Positions 17,335-24,809 of a DNA stretch of 64,000 nucleotides are shown piece by piece (position 1 is the stretch's first letter; each line of letters opens with the position of its first letter). Both the position numbers and the translations under genes were made by a program. The stretch covers positions 124,001-188,000 of the forward strand of contig NZ_JALQEM010000036.1 of NCBI RefSeq assembly GCF_023630705.1, given 5' to 3'. The DNA comes from Caballeronia sp. GAFFF1. Its GTDB lineage: Bacteria; Pseudomonadota; Gammaproteobacteria; Burkholderiales; Burkholderiaceae. Under the pieces are notes generated by a model. That model did not search any database and had not been told where the DNA came from. It saw only the letters and a list, made by a program, of their open reading frames with translations.

Positions 17335-18290
17335 GCGCCGATCGAACCCCGTCCGGCCGCGCGGACGAAGCGCTCGTGGAGTTGCGCCACGGCGCGCGGC
17401 GCGTGCTGCTCGCCCCGCATGTCGGCGGCGCGATCGCGGCTTTCTTCGACGCCCGCGAGCCCAATGAAGGCGGCGCGCTGCACTGGCTGCGTCCCGCCAC
17501 CGTCGATGCGCTCGCCGCGCGCAATCCGCTCGGCATGGCGAGCTTTCCGCTCGTGCCGTATTGCAACCGTATTCGCGATGCGCGCTTCACATTCGACGGC
17601 GCGCTCGTCGATCTATCCGGCGACGGCAATGCGTTCCCGCACGCGCTGCACGGGAACGGATGGCGGCGGCCGTGGCGCGTCGATGCCGTCTCGGAGGCGA
17701 GCGCCCGTCTCACGTTGTCGCATGTGCCTTCGCAGGAACCGGCGCATCATTGGCCGTTCGCCTTCGAAGCGGCGCAGGACATCGCGCTGGATGCGCAGTC
17801 GCTCACCGTGACCATGTCGCTGCGCAATCTGTCGGACCGGCCGATGCCCTTCGGCCTCGGACATCATCCGTACTTTCCGCGCACCGGGCACACCGTTGTG
17901 CGCACGCGGGTCGGGTCGATGTGGCATACGACGCCCGATCCGTTGCCGACGCACGCTGGCCCGCATCCGTGCATCGACGCGCTGGCATCGCGTGAGGGCA
18001 TGTCTGCCGATGCCTTCGATCTCGACAATAACTTCACGGGCTGGTCGCGCGAGACCTCGGTCGCGTGGCCGCGCGAGCATCGGTCAGTCACGCTGCGAGC
18101 GGAAGCGCCGTTCGACTTCACGGTGATTTATGCGCCTTCGTCGTTCGGGTCGCTGCTGTGCGTCGAGCCGGTCAGCAATGTCGCGGATTGGGTGAATCTC
18201 GATGTCGACGAGTCGCTGAAGGGCGGCGGCGTGCTCGCGCCGGGCGAGTCAGTCAGCGCGCGGTTCTGGCTGACGCCGGAGGTCGAGTAG
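17331..18290 (+). CDS. Aldose 1-epimerase family protein
   Basis: The product (319 residues) is a galactose-mutarotase-type beta-sandwich protein. Visible signatures are FPLVPYCNRIRDARF near residue 65, HALHGNGWRRPW with the family His, GLGHHPYFPR with the catalytic-type His, and the late VEPVSN segment containing a Glu at the expected place. I propose a TTG start at 17331 that overlaps the stop of the dioxygenase gene (TTGA), as no ATG fits; the frame is open upstream only as a shadow of the dioxygenase. The role would be to interconvert anomers of the sugar brought in by the YtfQ system, alongside the dioxygenase with which it is translationally coupled. Confidence 0.88.
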   Translation: MSADRTPSGRADEALVELRHGARRVLLAPHVGGAIAAFFDAREPNEGGALHWLRPATVDALAARNPLGMASFPLVPYCNRIRDARFTFDGALVDLSGDGNAFPHALHGNGWRRPWRVDAVSEASARLTLSHVPSQEPAHHWPFAFEAAQDIALDAQSLTVTMSLRNLSDRPMPFGLGHHPYFPRTGHTVVRTRVGSMWHTTPDPLPTHAGPHPCIDALASREGMSADAFDLDNNFTGWSRETSVAWPREHRSVTLRAEAPFDFTVIYAPSSFGSLLCVEPVSNVADWVNLDVDESLKGGGVLAPGESVSARFWLTPEVE

Positions 18291-18362
18291 GGTGGATCGT
18301 GGCTGGCGCGACGAGCGCCTGTGCTTCTGTCCTGCACGTCGCTGGTCGCGCCGCCATAGTGC

Positions 18363-18659
18363 TTAATGACCGAAGAACACCTCGCATTGGGGCAGGCCGC
18401 TGCATGTCTCCGTGGTGCGCCCGCCAGCCGACATGCTCGTCCCGGCTTTCGTGCCGCCGTAGGCTTGTTCACCAGATGCGGAGTCGGTCGTCGCGACGTC
18501 GGCTTGCCGTGCAGTGTGTGACGTATCCATTGGACGCATCGTCTGGACGACTTGTTGCGTCGTGTCGGGCATGCCTTGCGCGCGTGCGTTGCCGATGCTC
18601 GCGGCCAGCGCACAGGCCGCCATCATCGCGATGAATCTCGGGTTGACGTTCGTCTTCAT
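18363..18659 (-). CDS. Small secreted hypothetical protein
   Basis: A 98-residue product starts at 18659 after a GGAG ribosome site. The first 28 residues form a Sec signal peptide (basic start, hydrophobic MMAACALAASIG, cleavage after NARA). The mature part is polar, rich in Thr, Ser and Gly, with two cysteines near the end (CSGLPQC) that could form a disulfide. I do not recognise a named domain. It stands alone, convergent with the epimerase gene. The 72-base gap contains an 8-base inverted repeat (18305-18312 with 18345-18352), too widely spaced to call a terminator. Confidence 0.7.
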   Translation of the reverse strand: MKTNVNPRFIAMMAACALAASIGNARAQGMPDTTQQVVQTMRPMDTSHTARQADVATTDSASGEQAYGGTKAGTSMSAGGRTTETCSGLPQCEVFFGH

Positions 18660-19016
18660 GTTCCAGCTCCTCGAAAGCGAATGCACAAGCAGCCGGCAAC
18701 ACGTTTCCGGACTCCTTGCAGCGGTGGAAAAATGGCGCGCTGCGACCGTGCGAAGCCGGCGCGTTCGCCGGCCGAAAGCGACCAACCACGACGCAGACGG
18801 CACGACTGACCCCGTGTCATGCGATGCCGGGAAATCGCTCGTATGCGGCGGCGCGATGAGAAACCGCGCAGGCACACATTAGGGTCTGGGGAGAAGACGC
18901 GAAATCCCTATGTGGAAGGGATGCGTATGGGGGGAATGAGAAAGCTCAGGAGGGATGACGCCCGGCCCGCGCAAATGGACGACGCGAACCGGGCGGCCTT
19001 GCAATAAGCGAACGCG
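18660..19016. other. 357-base gap without a supported gene
   Basis: Overlapping short frames exist on both strands but none has a good ribosome site together with coding-like composition. A six-base inverted repeat (ATCCCT at 18904-18909 with AGGGAT at 18917-18922) is the only small structure seen. The part next to 18659 presumably carries the promoter of the small secreted protein. Confidence 0.4.
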
Positions 19017-19340
19017 TTATTCCGAACTCGACGTGCCGCTACCGGACGAGCCCGACCCGCTCTTCTTGTGCATCTTGTTCATCTTGCTGCTCGAACCGCT
19101 GCCCGAGCCCATGGTGGAGGAGCCGGTCGCGCCCGACGTTGCGCCTGTCGCGCCATTCGCGTTCGGCGTGCCCATGCCGGTGCCGCCCTGTCCCGCGCCG
19201 TTGCCGCCTGCCGTGCCGCCTCCCGTTCCGCCGCCGCCCGCACCACCACCGGCGCCGCCGCCTGCGCCCTGCGCGAACACGGCGCCCGACAGGCTCAGAA
19301 TCATTGCGGACACGAGCAAACTCTTCTTGGCGATTTTCAT
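19017..19340 (-). CDS. Small Gly/Ser-rich secreted protein
   Basis: The 107-residue product has a signal peptide (MKIAKK then a hydrophobic stretch, cleavage after VFA) followed by a Gly-rich block (GAGGG-type repeats, about 25-60) and a Ser/Gly/Lys block with SSKMNKMHKKSG near the end. A GGGAGGC ribosome site supports the start at 19340. The low-complexity, non-globular mature region suggests an extracytoplasmic or surface-associated role, but no function can be assigned. Its codon use follows the genome bias. Confidence 0.75.
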   Translation of the reverse strand: MKIAKKSLLVSAMILSLSGAVFAQGAGGGAGGGAGGGGTGGGTAGGNGAGQGGTGMGTPNANGATGATSGATGSSTMGSGSGSSSKMNKMHKKSGSGSSGSGTSSSE

Positions 19341-19482
19341 GGTGCCTCCCTTGAATTGATAATTTGACGCGCCGCTTGGGTTCGCCTGCGCGGCGTCGCG
19401 CCCTACATCGTGCAATCCGTGTGCCGCAGCTGTAAGCGTTCGCGCTCCCCAGCGCGGCTACCGGGAAGACAGTCCGATTCGC

Positions 19483-19704
19483 TTACGCTAGCGCCTCGTC
19501 GCACCATTCAATGGCCCACGCCCGCGCGCAATGCAGCGCGTCCCACTCGTTCGGGAAAGAGTCGAGATCGCCGGATTCGTGGACTTCCACGTTCGGCGTG
19601 TGCTCGTTGGGCGCGCTGGTGATTCGGGCGCGCGCATGAAAGCTGCCGTCTTCATCATGGCGAGCGGTGCAGTCGATGTGAAAATTCTTGTAGTCAAAAC
19701 GCAT
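19483..19704 (-). CDS. Small conserved-looking hypothetical protein
   Basis: The 73-residue product starts at 19704 behind a GGAGAA ribosome site. It is acidic and looks globular (MRFDYKNFHIDC at the start, W-D-A-L-H-C and W-A-I-E-W-C near the end), with no signal peptide or membrane segment. Similar short DUF-type proteins are common in Burkholderia-group genomes. No function is known to me. Confidence 0.65.
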   Translation of the reverse strand: MRFDYKNFHIDCTARHDEDGSFHARARITSAPNEHTPNVEVHESGDLDSFPNEWDALHCARAWAIEWCDEALA

Positions 19705-19843
19705 GGGAAGTTCTCCACAAGAGAGTGCGTGGCGTCGAGGCTGACCTTCCGAAGCCGGGCCAGACACGCGTGCGGTAACCACCGCTGGAGCGGTGCTTGC
19801 TCGACGTCAGTGATGCGGCTGATCTGACCAACGGAGCGCGCTC

Positions 19844-20227
19844 ATGGCCACGCACCAAAACACGCAAGAAAAGACGCAAGAGAAGCATGCACAATCGGCG
19901 GACGCCGAAGACAAGGCGACCTTCGACGAGTTCAAGGCGCTCGTCAACATGACGGCGCACCAGCTGGAAAAATGGCTGGCGACGGATGAATCTCAGGCCG
20001 TGGGCCAAAAAGACGGAAACGCGGAGTCGGTCGGGCATCAGTCCGGGCGGCGCATTATCGAATTGCTCGGCGCGAAGAAGAGCGAATTGCATGCCGACGA
20101 TTACGGCCACATGCGCAAGGTCATTGGCTATGTCAAGCGCCACCTCGCGCAACGCCCGGAAGGCGATATCGAGCATACGAAGTGGCGCTACTCGCTGATG
20201 AACTGGGGTCATGATCCGTTGAAATAG
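19844..20227 (+). CDS. DUF3140 family protein
   Basis: The 127-residue cytoplasmic protein has the core SGRRIIELLGAKKSELHADDYGHMRKVIGYVKRHLAQRP, which I recognise as the DUF3140 pattern. It is preceded by a Gln/Glu/Lys-rich hydrophilic leader. A CGGAGC ribosome site is present. The family is widespread in proteobacteria and actinobacteria as small DNA-binding-like or stress-associated proteins, but no function has been established. It lies just before the SOS-type radical SAM gene, with the LexA-like box in the gap, and is probably not part of that unit. Confidence 0.8.
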   Translation: MATHQNTQEKTQEKHAQSADAEDKATFDEFKALVNMTAHQLEKWLATDESQAVGQKDGNAESVGHQSGRRIIELLGAKKSELHADDYGHMRKVIGYVKRHLAQRPEGDIEHTKWRYSLMNWGHDPLK

Positions 20228-20262
20228 CAGGTGACGCCGCAATGTTTCCACTAACGCGCGGT

Positions 20263-20310
20263 TTGCAAACTTCCCGCCACACGATTAGCATACTGTATGT
20301 ATATACAGTA
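20263..20310 (+). promoter_or_regulatory. LexA (SOS) box with overlapping promoter before the radical SAM/UdgX unit
   Basis: TACTGTATGTATATACAGTA at 20291-20310 is a perfect CTGT-N8-ACAG SOS box, matching the E. coli-type LexA consensus recognised in beta- and gammaproteobacteria. TTGCAA at 20263-20268 and TAGCAT at 20286-20291 with 17-base spacing could be the -35 and -10 elements, which puts transcription start inside the box. The radical SAM start codon is 12 bases after the box. Repression by LexA and induction by DNA damage follow by inference. Confidence 0.85.
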
Positions 20311-20321
20311 TCATAGCCAAG

Positions 20322-21533
20322 ATGGAACTGTCCGAAAAGCTCGAAATTCTTGCGGATGCCGCGAAGTACGACGCATCGTGCGCGAGCGGCGGCGCGCCCA
20401 AGCGCGAATCGCGCGGCGTCGAAGGGCTGGGCGCGAGCACGGGCTCGGGCATTTGCCACAGCTTCACGCCGGACGGCCGCTGCGTGTCGCTGCTCAAGAT
20501 TCTGCTCACGAACTTCTGCCTGTACGACTGCCAGTACTGCATCAACCGCCGCTCCAGCAACGTCCCGCGCGCGCGGTTCACGCCGGAAGAAGTCGTCACG
20601 CTGACGCTGGACTTTTATCGCCGCAACTACATCGACGGCTTGTTCCTGAGTTCGGGCGTGATTCGGTCTTCGAACTACACCATGGAGCAGCTGGTGCTCG
20701 TGGCAAAGACCCTGCGCGAGAAGCATCAGTTCCGCGGCTACATCCATCTGAAGACGATTCCGGACGCCGATCCCGGCCTCATCGCGCAAGCGGGGCGCTA
20801 TGCGGACCGCCTGAGCGTGAACATCGAGCTTCCGACGGAGATCAGTCTGGAACGCCTCGCGCCGGAGAAGAGCGGCCGCACCATCAGGCTGGCGATGGGC
20901 AACATTCGCGTCGCGCGTGAAGAGTCGGAAGCCGAGCCGCGCGCACCGCGTTTCGCGCCGGCAGGCCAAAGCACGCAGATGATCGTCGGCGCGGACGAGA
21001 CCGACGACCGCACCATCCTCGGCACCGCCGAAACGCTGTACGGCTCGTATCAGCTGAAGCGCGTCTACTATTCGGCGTTCAGCCCGATTCCCGACAGTCC
21101 GTCCGGCGTGCCGTCCAAGGCGCCGCCGCTTCTGCGCGAGCATCGGCTGTATCAGGCCGATTTTCTGATGCGCGGCTATGGCTTCAATGCCGCCGAATTG
21201 CTCGGCGATGCAGGCAATCTGCCGCTCGATGTCGATCCGAAGCTCGCATGGGCGCTCGCGCATCGCGAGCGTTTCCCGGTCGATCTGAACACCGCGCCGG
21301 TGCGCATGATCGCGCGGGTGCCGGGCATCGGCATGCGCAACGCGAAACGCATCGCGGAGCTGCGCCGGGCGCGGCGCGTGCGTTACGCGGATCTCGCGCG
21401 GCTGCGCTGCGCGATGGACAAGGTGAAGCCTTTCGTCGTGACCGAGGACTATCGGCCGCCGCTCGCCGAAGCGTCGTCGGAGCATTTGCGAAAGGCGCTT
21501 TCCACGCAGCCGGTGCAGCTTTCGCTCATCTAG
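20322..21533 (+). CDS. Putative DNA modification/repair radical SAM protein
   Basis: The 403-residue protein carries the radical SAM cluster motif CLYDCQYC (C66, C70, C73), which would bind a 4Fe-4S cluster and S-adenosylmethionine. A C-terminal helix-hairpin-helix (RVPGIGMRNAKRIAELRRAR, about 326-345) is a typical DNA-binding element. The whole pattern, including FTPDGRCVSLLKILLTNFC, is that of the family annotated as putative DNA modification/repair radical SAM protein. It is followed two bases later by udgX and preceded by a LexA box. The reaction is not known; spore photoproduct lyase-like chemistry is one possibility by analogy. Confidence 0.93.
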   Translation: MELSEKLEILADAAKYDASCASGGAPKRESRGVEGLGASTGSGICHSFTPDGRCVSLLKILLTNFCLYDCQYCINRRSSNVPRARFTPEEVVTLTLDFYRRNYIDGLFLSSGVIRSSNYTMEQLVLVAKTLREKHQFRGYIHLKTIPDADPGLIAQAGRYADRLSVNIELPTEISLERLAPEKSGRTIRLAMGNIRVAREESEAEPRAPRFAPAGQSTQMIVGADETDDRTILGTAETLYGSYQLKRVYYSAFSPIPDSPSGVPSKAPPLLREHRLYQADFLMRGYGFNAAELLGDAGNLPLDVDPKLAWALAHRERFPVDLNTAPVRMIARVPGIGMRNAKRIAELRRARRVRYADLARLRCAMDKVKPFVVTEDYRPPLAEASSEHLRKALSTQPVQLSLI

Positions 21534-21535
21534 CG

Positions 21536-22969
21536 ATGCACGTCATCACCATCGACGACGACTTCGACGCGTGGCGCAGCGCAGCGCTCGACGCGCTCGC
21601 TCGAGACCTGAAGCCCGAGTCGATCGAATGGCGCACGCAGCAAAGCGACACGCCCGCGTTGTTCGCGGCATCCACCGAAACGGCCGCGCCGGCCGCTGAA
21701 GCAGCGCCAGTGCGCGTGTCGCGCGAACTCGCCGCGTTGCTCAAGGACGCCGCGCATTTCCGCGACGAGCGGCGCTTCAGCTTTCTCTATCGCGTGCTGT
21801 GGCGCTGGACGCATGGCGACCGCTCGGTGGCGTCGGCAGCCGATGAAGACGGCGCGCGTCTCTACAAGATGGCGAAGGCGGTGCGCCGCGCGCAGCACGA
21901 CATGATCGCGTACGTGCGTTTCCGGCAGCGCGAGGCGTCGCTCGGACCGCCGGAATTCGTCGCGTGGTACGAGCCGGATCACGACGTGCTCGCCTGGGGC
22001 GCGGAGCACTTCGCGGCGCGCATGGGTCAGTCGACGTGGCTCATCACGACGCCGGACGGCGCGGCCATGTGGAACGGCGAGCGTCTGCAGATCGAACGAC
22101 GCCGCGCGCTCGCCTCCGACCATGCGTCCGACACGCCCGACGCCGCCGAAGACCTGTGGATGACGTACTACCGCAGCATCTTCAACCCTGCGCGCCTGAA
22201 TGAATCCGTGCTCCAACAGCAGATGCCGGTGCGCTTCTGGAAGGGATTGCCGGAAGGCGCGCTCATTCCGCAGCTCGTCAGCGATGCGCGCGGCGGCGCG
22301 CGGCGCGTCGCGCAGGCGCGGGCGGTCGGCGCGCTCGGCGGCAAGATCGTGCAGGTGGAGGCGCAAGACGCGCAGCCGGAACGCGACGCGCCCACGTCGC
22401 TCGACACCTGCCGCCGCTGCGATCTCTGGCGTCACGCGACGCAAGCCGTCCACGGCGCGGGCCCGGCCGATGCGCGCATCATGCTGCTCGGCGAGCAGCC
22501 GGGCGATCAGGAAGATTTGAAAGGCGAGCCGTTCGTCGGCCCGGCCGGACAGTTGCTCGACGACGCCATGCGCCAGGCGCAGGTGCCGCGCGAGCACGTC
22601 TATCTGACCAATGCCGTGAAGCACTTCAAGTGGGAGCCGCGCGGCAAGCGGCGGCTGCACAAGACGCCCGCGCAGCAGGAAGTCGAAGCGTGCTCGTACT
22701 GGCTCGAACGCGAGCTGGAGCAAACCGGCGCGCGCGTCATCGTCACGCTGGGCGCGACAGCGCTGACCGCGCTGCTCGGCAAGCGCGCGACGTTGCGGGC
22801 GCATGTCGGGCGCGTCACGCCCTATGGCGACAAGCTCATCGTCGCCACGTATCACCCGTCGTATGCGCTCAGGCAACTCGACGACACCGCGCGCGACAAG
22901 ACCATCGCCGATATCGTCGATGCGCTTGCCAAGGCGCGCTCGCTGGCCGCGCAGACGCAGCCGCGCTAG
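21536..22969 (+). CDS. udgX: UdgX family uracil-DNA binding protein with N-terminal DUF4130 domain
   Basis: The 477-residue product is a fusion. Residues 1 to about 265 match the DUF4130-type domain seen beside the radical SAM protein, with the conserved YRVLWRWTHGD and WMTYYRSIFNPARLN segments. Residues about 280-470 are a family-4-like uracil-DNA glycosylase domain with GEQPGDQEDLKGEPFVGPAG (319-338) and the UdgX-specific loop KRRLH (371-375). In characterised UdgX the loop His forms a covalent bond with the abasic sugar after uracil removal. Cluster-type cysteines C292, C295 and C386 are visible; I do not see an obvious fourth. It starts two bases after the radical SAM gene. Its stop codon overlaps that of the convergent SDR gene (CTAG). 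Confidence 0.93.
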   Translation: MHVITIDDDFDAWRSAALDALARDLKPESIEWRTQQSDTPALFAASTETAAPAAEAAPVRVSRELAALLKDAAHFRDERRFSFLYRVLWRWTHGDRSVASAADEDGARLYKMAKAVRRAQHDMIAYVRFRQREASLGPPEFVAWYEPDHDVLAWGAEHFAARMGQSTWLITTPDGAAMWNGERLQIERRRALASDHASDTPDAAEDLWMTYYRSIFNPARLNESVLQQQMPVRFWKGLPEGALIPQLVSDARGGARRVAQARAVGALGGKIVQVEAQDAQPERDAPTSLDTCRRCDLWRHATQAVHGAGPADARIMLLGEQPGDQEDLKGEPFVGPAGQLLDDAMRQAQVPREHVYLTNAVKHFKWEPRGKRRLHKTPAQQEVEACSYWLERELEQTGARVIVTLGATALTALLGKRATLRAHVGRVTPYGDKLIVATYHPSYALRQLDDTARDKTIADIVDALAKARSLAAQTQPR

Positions 22970-23754
22970 AACGCGGCGCGCACCACGCCGCCGTCCGCGC
23001 GCAACGCCGCGCCGTTCGTCGCCGATGACAACGCCGAGCACACGTACACGACCATGTTCGCGATTTCCTCCGGCGCGATGAACCGCTTGAGCAGCGAACT
23101 CGGCCGCGCTTCCTCGAAGAACGACTTCTGGACATCCTCCATGCTCTTGCCGCCGGAGAGCTTCTCGACGAACTCGGTCACGCCTTCCGAACTGGTCGGG
23201 CCGGGCAAGACGGAGTTGACGGTGACGCCGGTGCCCGCGCACGTTTCGGCGAGCCCGCGCGACAGCGCCAGTTGCGCGGTTTTGGTCAGACCGTAGTGGA
23301 TCATCTCCACGGGAATCTGGATGCCGCTCTCGCTGCTGATGAACACCACGCGGCCCCAGTTCTTCTGCTTCATCTTCGGCAGATAAGCGCGCGACAGCCT
23401 CACGCCCGACATCACGTTCGCGTTGAAAAAGCGCATCCAGTCGTCGTCGGAGATCTCTTCGAACGGCTTCGGCTCAAAAATGCCCATGTTGTTCACGAGG
23501 ATGTCGACCTCGGGGAAGCGTTGCACGAGCGCGTCGACTTGCGCGGCGTCGGAGACATCGCCTGCGAAGCCTTCGGCCTGCGCGCCGGGAACGAGCTGGC
23601 GCAGCTTGTCGAGCGCGGCATCGACGGACGATTGCGAGCGTCCGTTCACGATCACGCGCGCGCCTTCGCGCGCGAGCGCCACGGCAATGGCATGGCCGAT
23701 TCCCTTGGTCGAGCCGGACACGAGTGCGAGCTTGTTGGCGATTTGCAGGTCCAT
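22966..23754 (-). CDS. Short-chain dehydrogenase/reductase
   Basis: The 262-residue protein is a classical SDR: nucleotide-binding SGSTKGIG at the N-terminus, DILVNNMGIF in the middle, the catalytic Ser in FISSESG and Tyr/Lys in YGLTK. The C-terminus ADGGVV is also typical. A GAAGGAG ribosome site sets the start at 23754. The substrate is not identifiable. It stands alone, convergent with udgX. Confidence 0.9.
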   Translation of the reverse strand: MDLQIANKLALVSGSTKGIGHAIAVALAREGARVIVNGRSQSSVDAALDKLRQLVPGAQAEGFAGDVSDAAQVDALVQRFPEVDILVNNMGIFEPKPFEEISDDDWMRFFNANVMSGVRLSRAYLPKMKQKNWGRVVFISSESGIQIPVEMIHYGLTKTAQLALSRGLAETCAGTGVTVNSVLPGPTSSEGVTEFVEKLSGGKSMEDVQKSFFEEARPSSLLKRFIAPEEIANMVVYVCSALSSATNGAALRADGGVVRAAF

Positions 23755-23988
23755 CGTTGCTCCTTCGAAGCGTGGGTTGAATGGCGGCGCTTGAGCGCGC
23801 GTTCGACGCATGGTAGCGAGACTCGCGCGTTCATGCTCAAAAGCGGCTCTGGCCCCGCCTGACACCCGGCGACATAAATGTTGGATGGCGTGCGCGCCGG
23901 GCATCGTCCATAGTGGCGCCACGGTGATCGACAGCCACGCCGCAGACCCGCAGACCGTAAGTCTCAGCCAACGAACCCAGGTGCCGAC

Positions 23989-24741
23989 ATGTCCAACGCA
24001 ACGAACTTCTCCTCGCTCGATTTCCTCCTCCGCCACGCCCGGCGCGCGCTCGTCGCGGGGCTCGTGACCGGTGTCGCGCTGTTCGCGGGCTCGGCGAACG
24101 CGGCGGGCGCCAGCGGTCAGACGGCGGCCGCCGCCGCGGTGCGCGCGGACACCACGATCTATGTGTATCCCTTCCAAAGCGAAGCGGGCGACGTGAAGCT
24201 CGACAATCACGGCCTCGCGTCCAAACTCAAGACCGCGATGTCCGGCGACACGCAGGCGCAGCAGCAGGCGCAAGACGCGATCGCGGCGCGCGAAGAAGTG
24301 GCCGACGAAATCGTCGCGAAACTCCAGTCGATGAGTCTGCGCGCGGTCCGCGCCGATGTCGCGCCGCCCGATGACCAGAACGCGCTCGAAGTCGTCGGCA
24401 GCATCGACAATATCGACGCGGGCAATCGCCGCCGCCGCATGTTGATCGGGCTCGGCGCGGGACAAAGCAAGGTCACGGCGACCGTGCAGCTCGTGTTCAA
24501 GCCGGCGCACGGTGCGCCGCAATTGATCGAACAGTTCGATGCCCGCGCGGACAGCGGCCACGCGCCGGGCGTCGCGGAAACGGCGGGCGTCGGCGCGGTG
24601 GCGGGTCACGCGGTGAGCTCGCTCGCCGTATCGGGCGGACTGCACGCGGTTTCCGAAACGAAGCGCGCGGGCGTTTCATCCGATGAACAGCGCCTCGGCG
24701 ACGCCATTGCCAAGCAGATAGGGCAATCCGCGCAAACCTGA
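23989..24741 (+). CDS. Secreted DUF4410-like protein
   Basis: The 250-residue protein has an Arg-rich start and a hydrophobic stretch ending GSANA, a signal peptide of about 37 residues. The mature part begins with TTIYVYPFQS and includes VADEIVAKLQSMSLRAVRAD, EVVGSIDNIDAGNRRRRMLIGLGAG and a Gly/Ala-rich C-terminal region; this layout fits DUF4410-type periplasmic proteins. Function is unknown. Its stop overlaps or is close to the phospholipase D gene, so the two are probably co-transcribed. Confidence 0.78.
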   Translation: MSNATNFSSLDFLLRHARRALVAGLVTGVALFAGSANAAGASGQTAAAAAVRADTTIYVYPFQSEAGDVKLDNHGLASKLKTAMSGDTQAQQQAQDAIAAREEVADEIVAKLQSMSLRAVRADVAPPDDQNALEVVGSIDNIDAGNRRRRMLIGLGAGQSKVTATVQLVFKPAHGAPQLIEQFDARADSGHAPGVAETAGVGAVAGHAVSSLAVSGGLHAVSETKRAGVSSDEQRLGDAIAKQIGQSAQT

Positions 24742-24809
24742 TGGCCCGCGCGTTCCGGAACCACATACACTACCGGTTCCGGACGGATGTTCGCTTCGCG
24801 AGGCCCTGC

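Noticed and set aside
18305-18352. Inverted repeat GGCGCGAC/GTCGCGCC as a possible terminator
   Set aside because: The 32-base loop is too long and there is no T-run.
18514-18882. 122-codon frame opposite the small secreted protein
   Set aside because: The minus-strand gene has a signal peptide and ribosome site; this frame has neither.
20133-21485. Open frame opposite the radical SAM gene
   Set aside because: It runs across the LexA box and shows no protein signature.
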